Part shown: positions 7,868 through 14,759 of the stretch, piece after piece
Numbering within the stretch: the first letter of the stretch is position 1
Layout of the letters: each line of letters opens with the position of its first letter
Assembly (NCBI GenBank): GCA_014904985.1
Contig: MU128952.1
Location: 308,141-328,468, forward strand
Reading direction: 5' to 3'
From: Hydnum rufescens UP504
Lineage: Eukaryota; Basidiomycota; Agaricomycetes; Cantharellales; Hydnaceae
Length of the DNA stretch: 20,328 nucleotides
Notes under the pieces: model-generated
What the model was told of the DNA's origin: nothing
Database searches by the model: none
What the model saw: only the letters and a program-made list of their open reading frames with translations
Made by a program: the position numbers and the translations under genes

Positions 7868-8761
7868 CTTTTGACCACACAACCTGCAGCAGCAGGTGTG
7901 TGGTCATTGGTGTCTGCCTTTCTAGGTGGTTGCCTCTTCAGTTCAGTGGGTGTATGTGGTCAAGGGAGAGCGCAACTCAACACCAGCAATTGCTGGAATT
8001 CAAAAGGCACCCAAGTGCTGGCACGGCAAGCAGGATATGGATGAATAATAAGGAGACAAATGAGTGATAGATATTAGATAATAAATATTTTGTGCCAAAA
8101 ATGATAGAGAACAATAATAATAAGGCAGACTTCCATGAGGCACTATATGCCAACATTGCAAAGCAGGTTGGATCATTTCTGTGGGCCAGAATTGAGCCAA
8201 ATTTGAATATGTTGGTCATACATATGCATATACTATGGACAATTCATTATTATAGATGAACCAGCCATTTTTCAATTTCTGGCACCTTCAATTGCCTATT
8301 TAGGCAATTGAAGGTGCCAGAAATTAAAAAGTGGCCAGATTGTCTATAATAATGAATCATCCATAGTATATGCATATGTATGACCAACATATTCAAATTT
8401 GGCTCAATTCTGGCCCACAGAAATGATCCAACCTGCTTTGCAATGTTGGCATATAGTGCCTTATGGAAGTCTGCCTTATTATTATTGTTCTCTATCATTT
8501 TTGGCACAAAATATTTATTATCTAACATCTATCACTCACTTGTCTCCTTATTTTTCATCCATATCCTGCTTGCTGTGCCAGCACTTGGGTGCCTTTTGAA
8601 TTCCGGCAATTGCCAGTGTTGAGTTGCACTCCCCCTTGACTGCATACACCCACTGAACCAAAGAGGCAACTGCCTAGAAAGGCAGACACCAACGACCACA
8701 CACCCACCGCTGTGGGTTGTGTGGTCAAAAGGTGAGTTTTATTTTTATTTTTATGCTAGTG
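7838..8761. repeat. Central palindrome P1, ~460-bp arms
   Basis: The arms are reverse complements around CAATTGCCTA-TT-TAGGCAATTG at 8289-8310, with only scattered differences out to the ACTAGCATAAAAAT blocks. Homology continues in more divergent form through the introns on both sides. Palindrome B lies in both arms (7873-7905 and 8694-8726). An 80-codon frame occurs in mirror copies (7977-8219 minus, 8380-8622 plus). A second frame on the opposite strand (8250-8528 minus, and its plus-strand mirror near 8085-8258) reads ILDNKYFVPKMIENNNNKADFH-like. I recognise neither. Confidence 0.9.
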
Positions 8762-8842
8762 GATACAATGGTGCAAAAAGAGCAGTGAAAGCTGCTCTTT
8801 TTGTGCTACTTTGAATTCTTTACTGACCAACTTTTATTCTAG
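8732..8842 (+). other. Putative hairpin intron R1, 111 nt
   Basis: Donor GTGAGT is at 8732, branch-like CTGAC at 8823, and acceptor ATTCTAG ends at 8842. Hairpin A is at 8773-8806 (GCAAAAAGAGCAG, 6-nt loop, CTGCTCTTTTTGTGC). Confidence 0.65.
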
Positions 8843-9171
8843 GTCATAGTATGGCATCAAATGAGAACCCCCTGATGATGAGCCCTGATTGGTCAGGACC
8901 CCAGTGACAACCCACGAACCCCAAATGCGCCAAACGAAGGCACACCCAATGAAACTGCACCAAACACAACTGTGCCAAATGAAACCCAACTAACAAAACC
9001 CAGCCAAACGACACCCAGCCAAACCCCACCACGCCAAACCCAATGACAGCACACACCCAGTGACACCATACCCAATGAGACAACGCCCAATGAAACGACA
9101 CCAACAGAAAGTGTGAGAGGTGGCCACATGAACCACACACCTGCTGCAGTGGGTGTGTGGTTCAATATAAG
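8843..9171 (+). other. Exon-like segment R2 with palindrome B
   Basis: This 329-nt segment is built of CCAAATGAAACC/CCCAATGA-type low-complexity repeats. One frame is open for most of it (Pro-Asn-Glu-Thr rich), with TGA codons as the interruptions. Palindrome B at 9130-9163 sits 8 nt before the donor. Confidence 0.5.
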
Positions 9172-9258
9172 GTAAGTGCATCCCCATCAGCGCAAAAAGA
9201 GCAAATGCTGCTCTTTTTGTGCTGGTTTTAATTTACCAAACTAATACATCTATTATAG
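9172..9258 (+). other. Putative hairpin intron R2, 87 nt
   Basis: Donor GTAAGT is at 9172, branch CTAAT at 9241, and acceptor ATTATAG ends at 9258. Hairpin A at 9192-9222 is slightly shortened. Confidence 0.65.
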
Positions 9259-9438
9259 GTTATCAACTAACAGCAAAATGAAGACCTGCTGAGCAAAGCC
9301 CCCTGCCCCACCCCCTCCCCCCAAAAATAATGAAACGAAAGCCACAAACGCGACCCGCCAAACCAACAAACACCAAATGAAACCCGCCAACAATGACAGA
9401 CAAACTACACCTGCTTCGGTGGGTGTGGTAATTTTAAG
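9259..9438 (+). other. Exon-like segment R3 with degraded palindrome B
   Basis: After one leading base, one frame is open across the whole 180 nt with a single TGA, and it ends in AG (phase 2). The product would be Pro/Asn/Thr/Lys-rich. Palindrome B (9405-9429) is eroded. Confidence 0.5.
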
Positions 9439-9534
9439 CTAAGTACGATTGCGCAAAGGAGCAGCATATGCTGCTCCTTTTGTGCAGCTTTCTTTCCCCT
9501 CCCCTTTTTACTAACATATTATTTATGATCCTAG
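9439..9534 (+). other. Putative hairpin intron R3 with damaged donor
   Basis: The donor position reads CTAAGT instead of GTAAGT, so this copy could not splice normally. Branch CTAAC (9511) and acceptor ATCCTAG (ends 9534) are intact. Hairpin A is at 9451-9485. Confidence 0.55.
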
Positions 9535-9731
9535 ATTTTCATCTGAACCCTGACCAATGCCCAATCAAGACCCATGCCCCCCCGAACAAACACACGAGAC
9601 TGGCAACCCACACACCAAATGAACCACATGCATAAATGACAACCAGGCCCTGTATGCAAACCCAAATATGACCTATGCGACCAGGGTACAAAATGAGTAC
9701 CACACACCCACTGAAGTGGGTGTACTCCAAG
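9535..9731 (+). other. Exon-like segment R4 with palindrome B
   Basis: It begins ATTTTCATC. In the phase expected from R3 the frame runs across the full 197 nt with two TGA stops. Palindrome B (9695-9727) gains an outer GAGTAC/GTACTC arm. Confidence 0.5.
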
Positions 9732-9883
9732 GTTTTTTTTTTAAATTTCTATATGTACAGCAACGCAAAAGGAGCAGCTTGCGCTGCTCCTTTTGTGTCA
9801 CTTTGAATTTTTTTTAAAATCCAAACCAAAACAATGACCCACCCGAATGATAACCTGCAACCCATCCAATGGCGAACCACCAA
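9732..9883 (+). other. Decayed hairpin unit R4 and following exon-like DNA
   Basis: The donor has decayed to GTTTTTTTT. Hairpin A (9763-9798, AAAAGGAGCAGC stem) is intact. No clear branch site or acceptor follows. The rest is CCAAACC/AATGA low-complexity sequence up to the TIR-element insertion site. Confidence 0.45.
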
Positions 9884-9892
9884 GCCATGCCC
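9884..9892 (+). repeat. Target-site duplication, left
   Basis: GCCATGCCC abuts the left end of the TIR element and is repeated exactly at 12475-12483. Confidence 0.7.
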
Positions 9893-10165
9893 AGGCTGGT
9901 CAGTCATATAGGGGACCTAAGATAGGTACCACTTTTGGGGCAGAGAATGGTACCTAATAGGTCTCCTAGGGCCTTCGGCTGAATTTGGTCAAAAATCATT
10001 CATTTCAATTCACTAGCTCACAGCCATTCTGGGCTATTTCAGGCATTTTTCGGGCATTTTTCAGGCAGTTTCAGGCATTTCAGTATGCTCTATTGAAGTC
10101 TCTTCCTCAACTCTTCAGGCGAGACCTGACTGAAATTTGCCCAAATGAGGACTTGGACAAATCAA
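9893..10165 (+). repeat. Left terminal inverted repeat of the TIR element
   Basis: It starts AGGCTGGTCAGTCATATAGG. Its reverse complement aligns, with divergence and gaps, to 12290-12474, including GGGGCAGA-AATGG and GGTACC blocks. It contains a local TTTCAGGCA/TTTTCGGGCA microrepeat at ~10034-10083. Confidence 0.65.
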
Positions 10166-10617
10166 CTAGCTAATATCTACAAGGCTTCCCTAGGTGAGGG
10201 GGAGGGCAGAAACCACAAGTTGAGGAAAAGCAAGGGCAAGGACACTTGAGGCCTGAAGTCGTGAAACCCATCCAATCCCCCTGAAGATAATATTGGAAGA
10301 GATCCCAAACTGAGGGATTTCTATCAAGCCCAGTAGCCCCCCATAGTACACTGCTTCCATCAAACAGTGTGTGAATGACAAGGCAGATGAATGCCTTAAA
10401 GCCCCAACACTAGAAATGCTCCTGCACCTTGAGTTGTTATCAGATCGTCCTGAATGTACTTGCATTGGAATGCCACGATAAAGGCCTTTCTTCCAAGCCC
10501 ATATATGAGGAGAGGCATGTAGATTACATGACAAAGTGAGGGTAGGAATGAAATATCAGCTCCAAAGTGTGTTGGGAGCTCCTGAAGGTGCAATTCGCCA
10601 CGGATCAGCTCGCCAAT

Positions 10618-10980
10618 GGTACCGTTGGAAAGCCCTAAATCACAGCTTTCTATCAAGCACAATATTGTATGTTTTGGTGGGGATTTGGCGATGAAGAGGC
10701 AGGAGGAGTACAGAGGTGATGAGGAGATCACCACTCATCTCACTCCTGAGCATGTAGTTCACCTCCAATCGTCTCACAAATGGGACCAATGGAAAGCTGT
10801 GATTCACAGCTCCATGTCAAGCCTATTATAAAGACGATTGGAAACGAACTCATGGAGATATGGGGGAAAAGGTGGGAAACAGGGCCATAGGAAAGACAAA
10901 GCCACTGTGCCCCCAATACCCCACCAAAATGTGCGATATAGGGCTTGTTTGAAAGTGTTGATTCAGGGCTTTCCATCGGG
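10618..10980 (+). repeat. ~162-bp repeat family, left arm copies
   Basis: The motif GGAAAGCYxTxAATCAxxGCTTTC-like occurs at 10618-10657, 10782-10821 and 10943-10980, spaced ~164 and ~161 bp. Each has self-complementary arms GAAAGC/GCTTTC with variation. It is the same family as 5706-6115. Confidence 0.75.
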
Positions 10981-11008
10981 CATACGAACGCAACGAATAC
11001 GACAATTG

Positions 11009-11222
11009 TGCTACTCCCTGAAACCACACAGAGGTGATAATAGGGACATGGCGATGATTAAGGACCCTGGTATGCCACCCTCCAGAAACCTCACAGAGGT
11101 GGTTTCTGGGTGTTGCAGTGGTCCATCCCCCCCCTCTTGTGCTACTCCCTGAAGTCACACAGAGGTGGAAACAACAGGGGAATGGTGACAGCTAAGGACT
11201 CTAGTATGCCACCCTCCAGAAA
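11009..11222 (+). repeat. Tandem duplication at the P2 axis
   Basis: GTGCTACTCCCTGAA...TATGCCACCCTCCAGAAACC occurs at about 11009-11090 and again, diverged, at about 11140-11222. The second copy forms most of the P2 spacer. Confidence 0.7.
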
Positions 11223-11344
11223 CCACCTCTGTGAGGTTTCTGGAGGGTGGCATACCAGGGTCCTTAATCATCGCCATGTCCCTATTATCACCTCTGTGTG
11301 GTTTCAGGGAGTAGCACAATTGTCGTATTCGTTGCGTTCGTATG

Positions 11345-11707
11345 CCCGATGGAAAGCCCTGAATCAACACTTTCAAACAAGCCCTATATCGCACATTTTG
11401 GTGGGGTATTGGGGGCACAGTGGCTTTGTCTTTCCTATGGCCCTGTTTCCCACCTTTTCCCCCATATCTCCATGAGTTCGTTTCCAATCGTCTTTATAAT
11501 AGGCTTGACATGGAGCTGTGAATCACAGCTTTCCATTGGTCCCATTTGTGAGACGATTGGAGGTGAACTACATGCTCAGGAGTGAGATGAGTGGTGATCT
11601 CCTCATCACCTCTGTACTCCTCCTGCCTCTTCATCGCCAAATCCCCACCAAAACATACAATATTGTGCTTGATAGAAAGCTGTGATTTAGGGCTTTCCAA
11701 CGGTACC
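11345..11707 (-). repeat. ~162-bp repeat family, mirror copies in right arm
   Basis: These are inverted copies of the three motifs at 10618-10980, at about 11345-11382, 11504-11543 and 11668-11707. Confidence 0.75.
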
Positions 11708-12058
11708 ATTGGCGAGCTGATCCGTGGCGAATTGCACCTTCAGGAGCTCCCAATGCACTTTGGAGCTGATATTTCATTCCTACCCTCACTTTGTCATGTA
11801 ATCTACATGCCTCTCCTATATGGGCTTGGAAGAAAGGCCTTTATCGTGGCATTCCAATGCAAGTACATTCAGGACGATCTGATAACAACTCAAGGTGCAG
11901 GAGCATTTCTAGTGTTGGGGCTTTAAGGCATTCATCTGCCTTGTCATTCACACACTGTTTGATGGAAGCAGTGTACTATGGGGGGCTACTGGGCTTGATA
12001 GAAATCCCTCAGTTTGGGATCTCTTCCAATATTATCTTCAGGGGGATTGGATGGGTTT

Positions 12059-12289
12059 GAGGACTTCAGTGTCGCTCAAGTGTTTTGCTCCTCCTCCCTT
12101 CTTCTCCTCAACTCTTTCTGAAGATGCAGTTGAACAGTACCATATGGTTATGATATGTTGTGTATATAGTGCTGTTATATTCTAAAAACTGTTTGATTAT
12201 ATCTAAAAATTCCTAAGTTTAAGTTTGATTCCTTAAAGGCGGACTTGAAGCCATCTATAATGGCCTTTAATTAAAGTGTTCCAAGGGCT
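12059..12289. other. Interior of TIR element without features
   Basis: This is AT-biased unique sequence between P2 and the right terminal repeat. I see no reading frame or structure worth naming. Confidence 0.5.
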
Positions 12290-12474
12290 TGAGCTCTAAG
12301 TCATCATTTTGGCCAATGTTCAGCCAATTTTCAGCCAGAAGCTTGAGTGAGAGATTTCAAAGGGAAAGACCTAAATGACCGAATTCAGCTGAAATAGTGA
12401 TGGGACCATGTTAGGTCCATTATCTGCCCCAGAAGTGGTACCTAATTGGGTAGGCTTAGATGACTGACCAAGGT
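12290..12474 (-). repeat. Right terminal inverted repeat of the TIR element
   Basis: The counterpart of 9893-10165. It ends ATGACTGACCAAGGT, followed directly by the second GCCATGCCC. It lacks the microrepeat insertion seen in the left copy. Confidence 0.65.
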
Positions 12475-12483
12475 GCCATGCCC
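12475..12483 (+). repeat. Target-site duplication, right
   Basis: GCCATGCCC is identical to 9884-9892. Confidence 0.7.
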
Positions 12484-12575
12484 CCCTCAGTGGCAATTGA
12501 CAAGCCAACCAAACCCCCAATGAAACAATGCAAGGCACCACACACCCATTAGGATGGGTGTGTGGTGCTACTAAA
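12484..12575 (+). other. Exon-like segment R5 with palindrome B
   Basis: Low-complexity CCAACCAAACCCCCAATGAAAC sequence resumes after the TIR element, then palindrome B at 12535-12568 (GCACCACACACCC...GGGTGTGTGGTGC) directly before a donor. Confidence 0.5.
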
Positions 12576-12685
12576 GTAAGTATTTTTTTTTGGACTTGAT
12601 ATGCAAGCAGCGCAAAAAGAGCAGCAATAGCTGCTCTTCTCATGCTGCTTTGAATTTCTAACTTATATATTATAACTTATTCCAG
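12576..12685 (+). other. Putative hairpin intron R5, 110 nt
   Basis: Donor GTAAGT is at 12576, branch CTAAC at 12658, and acceptor ATTCCAG ends at 12685. Hairpin A at 12610-12645 has some right-arm mismatches. Confidence 0.65.
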
Positions 12686-12888
12686 ATTCTCATACAACAG
12701 ATACTGCCCAACACCCTGTGCCCCCTCCCTGAACCTGCCTCTGCACTACAGGGAGACTACATTGACCCTTGAAGGCCCTTTTTTAAGGTTTTCAAACATA
12801 CCCTTGAAGGGTTTCCTGATAGCAGGCCAGCACCTGCTACAAAGACTTCACAGCACCTGCTAGCACCTACTATGCAGACATTGTAGCA
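12686..12888 (+). other. Exon-like segment leading into the minisatellite
   Basis: It starts ATTCTCATAC, like the exon start at 9535. In that phase one frame is open for about 58 codons to a TAG near 12861. A duplicated ACCCTTGAAGG block occurs at ~12767 and ~12801. Early AGCACCTGCT units of the 21-bp repeat appear from ~12830. Confidence 0.4.
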
Positions 12889-14078
12889 TGTGCTAGGCCC
12901 AAAAAAACACCTGCTATGGACCTCCTAGCACTTGCTATCAGTGTCCTAGCACTTGCTATGGGTGTCCAAGCACTTGCTATGGGTGTTCAAGCACCTGCTA
13001 CAGATGTCCCAGCACCTGCTACAGATCCACCAGCATATGCTATGGACCCACCAGCACTTGCTATGGGTGTCCCAGCACTTGCTATGGGTGTCCCAGCACC
13101 TGCTATGGACCCCCCAGCACTTGCTAGGGACCTCCTATCACTTGCTATGGGTGCCTTAGCACTTGCTATGGGTATCCAAGCACCTGCTATGGATGTTCTA
13201 GCACCTGCTACAGGTATCCCAGCACCTGCTACAGACTCATCAGCACCTGCTATGGACCTCCCAGCACTTGCTATGGGTGTCCAAGCACCTGCTATGGGGA
13301 TCCTAGCACATGCTATAGGTGTCCCAGCACTTGCTATGGGCACCCCAGCACCTGCTATGGGTGTCCTAGCACCTGCTATAGGCATCCCAGCACCTGCTAT
13401 GGGTGCCCCAGCACATGCTATGGGTGTCCCAGCACATGCTATGGGTGCCCCAGCACATGCTATGGGTGTCCCAGCACATGCTATGGGTGTCCCAGCACAT
13501 GCTATGGGTGTCCCAGCACATGCTATGGGTGCCCCAGCACATGCTATGGGTGCCCCAGCACTTGCTATGGGTGTCCTAGCACCTGCTATGGATCCACCAG
13601 CATTTGCTATGGAACCCCCACCACTTGCTATAGGTGGTCCAGCACCTGCTATGGACCTCCCAGCACTTGCTAGGGACCTCCCAGCACTTGCTATGGGTGC
13701 CCCAGCACTTGCTGTGGGTGTCCAAGCACCTGCTATGGGTGTCCTAGCACCTGCTATGGATCCCCCACCACTTGCTATGGGTGGCCCAGCACCTGCTATG
13801 GGCCTCCCAGCACTTGCTAGGGACCTCCTATCACTTGCTATGGGTATCCTAGCACCTGCTACAGATGTCCCAGCACCTGCTATGGGTATCCTACCACCTG
13901 CTACAGATGTCCCAGCACCTGCTACAGATGTCCCAGCACCTGCTATGGACCTCCCAGTACTTGCTATAGGTATCCAAGCATCTGCTATGGACCTTCCAGC
14001 ACTTGCTTGGGACTGGCCCTATCACTTGCTATGGGTGCCCTAGCACTTGCTATGGGTGTCTAAAGCACCTGCTATGCA
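12889..14078 (+). repeat. 21-bp minisatellite, over 50 copies
   Basis: Units are of the type CCAGCACTTGCTATGGGTGTC, with ACCTGCT/CTTGCT/CATGCT and GGTGTC/GGACCT/AGATGTC variants. Copies around 13400-13560 (CACATGCTATGGGTG) are almost identical, a sign of recent local expansion. Because 21 is a multiple of 3, frames on both strands stay open: 12916-14043 plus (375 codons) and 12987-13385 minus. The plus frame gives a heptad (Pro/Leu-Ala-Pro/Leu-Ala-Met-Gly/Asp-X) with no signal peptide or domain. A one-base length change near 14015 ends it. I treat it as a satellite and not as a gene, though expression cannot be excluded. Confidence 0.93.
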
Positions 14079-14080
14079 CC

Positions 14081-14340
14081 TACCTGTCAATTCCTAATAT
14101 GGAAATGTAATTACCTAATATCCTAAATGGGAAATTATGTAATCCACCCAAAAAGTGGCTACATGATAATAGACAACAATAATAGTATTATGTAATATTT
14201 GGATTACATAATTTCTTGATAACATAATCAAATATATTATATAATTAAATATTACCTAATATAGATATTACCTAACTATTTAATTACCTAATTACTTTAT
14301 TACTTAAGTGCTTATATAATTTAATAATTATATAATCTAG
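14081..14340. other. AT-rich tract with TTACCTAAT repeats
   Basis: Strongly AT-rich sequence with many short copies of TTACCTAATAT, ATTATGTAATC and related words, some forming inverted pairs. There is no coding potential. Confidence 0.7.
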
Positions 14341-14341
14341 G

Positions 14342-14360
14342 CTGGCACTCGCAGTGCCAG
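14342..14360. repeat. Small perfect stem-loop
   Basis: CTGGCACT-CGC-AGTGCCAG is an 8-bp stem with a 3-nt loop at the edge of the AT-rich tract. Confidence 0.7.
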
Positions 14361-14460
14361 TCAAAAAAGGGGGCACCCTGGACCAACTGGAGGGGCAGTG
14401 GAGGTGGTACAGGGGGCACCAGAGGAGATAAGGGCCCCTGGATATGCACTTAGGGGGATC

Positions 14461-14566
14461 CTATAATGGGGGATGACGAGTTAGTTAAAAAAATCAACAG
14501 TAGTGCAAAAAGGGCAGCCAGAGGCTGCCCTTTGTGCACTGGAGTAGCTAAAATATTAAAACATAC
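14461..14566 (-). other. Putative hairpin intron, separate unit, 106 nt
   Basis: The minus strand has donor GTATGT from 14566, branch CTAAC, and acceptor ATTATAG ending at 14461. Hairpin A at 14502-14540 is a compensated variant: AAAAGGGCAGCC pairs with GGCTGCCCTTT, so both arms changed together. Confidence 0.65.
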
Positions 14567-14571
14567 CTTAA

Positions 14572-14603
14572 CACCACACCCCAGTCTATACTGGGGTGTG
14601 GTG
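14572..14603. repeat. Palindrome B next to the 14566 donor
   Basis: CACCACACCCCAG...CTGGGGTGTGGTG is a 13-bp stem with a 6-nt loop. Relative to the usual CCACACACC/GGTGTGTGG core, both arms carry matching changes. Confidence 0.8.
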
Positions 14604-14661
14604 GCTTCTCCTGGGCTCTCAGTAGACAGTGGTGGTGGTGTCGCACAAAGGAAAAAATTTT

Positions 14662-14713
14662 CTGGCAACTGCCGGTAAATTGAACCTGGGACTCAACACC
14701 GGCAGTTGCCCAG
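14662..14713. repeat. Stem-loop homologous to the P1 interior
   Basis: CTGGCAACTGCCGGT (14662-14676) pairs with ACCGGCAGTTGCCCAG (14698-14713), with one bulged base. The right side, ACTCAACACCGGCAGTTGCC...TTTCAAAAGCAACCCACCTGCT, aligns with 7977-8022 of P1, so this unit is a truncated relative of a P1 arm. Confidence 0.65.
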
Positions 14714-14759
14714 TTTCAAAAGCAACCCACCTGCTGTAAAAAGACCCTAAATGTGGTAA

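Larger units (their letters stand above)
6913..9800. repeat. Inverted, divergent array of hairpin-intron units
   Basis: Four B+A hairpin pairs on the left (A then B on the plus strand) mirror four on the right (B then A) around a palindrome centred near 8299.5. In both arms the putative introns read away from the centre. The G-variant of hairpin A (AAAAGGAGCAG) occurs in the outer units of both arms. This fits inversion of a whole array and not only of its core. Unit length is roughly 270-420 bp. Confidence 0.85.
10264..12058. repeat. Near-perfect inverted repeat P2, ~845-bp arms
   Basis: Arms 10264-11109 and 11216-12058 are reverse complements around a 106-bp spacer (axis ~11162.5). I noticed only a few differences, such as a 3-nt indel near 10506/11819 and a G/A change near 10566/11755. 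Weaker homology continues a further ~50 bp outward. Mirror reading frames (for example 10838-11152 and 11155-11487) are by-products of the symmetry, not genes. Confidence 0.95.
9893..12474. mobile_element. Mutator-like (by form) TIR element, 2582 bp, non-autonomous
   Basis: The two ends are inverted repeats (AGGCTGGTCAGTCAT against ACCTTGGTCAGTCAT) with homology continuing for roughly 200 bp, and they are flanked by a perfect 9-bp direct repeat GCCATGCCC. Long terminal inverted repeats plus a 9-bp duplication are the known pattern of Mutator-like transposons. No transposase frame is present: the interior is mostly an inverted duplication (10264-12058). The element sits in exon-like DNA of the hairpin-intron array, between units R4 and R5. 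The superfamily is inferred from structure only. Confidence 0.6.

Noticed and set aside
10838..11487. Paired 102-121-codon frames around the P2 axis
   Set aside because: They are mirror images produced by the inverted repeat; both strands are equally open and no motif is present.
12916..14043. A real 375-residue repeat protein gene
   Set aside because: Openness is explained by a 21-bp period, the opposite strand is also open, and there is no signal peptide, domain or flanking gene structure. It is kept only as a note under the minisatellite.
6965..14540. Hairpin A as a bacterial-type terminator or pol III terminator
   Set aside because: The T-run is the complement of the A-run within the stem and not a tail after it, and the hairpin sits between splice-like motifs.
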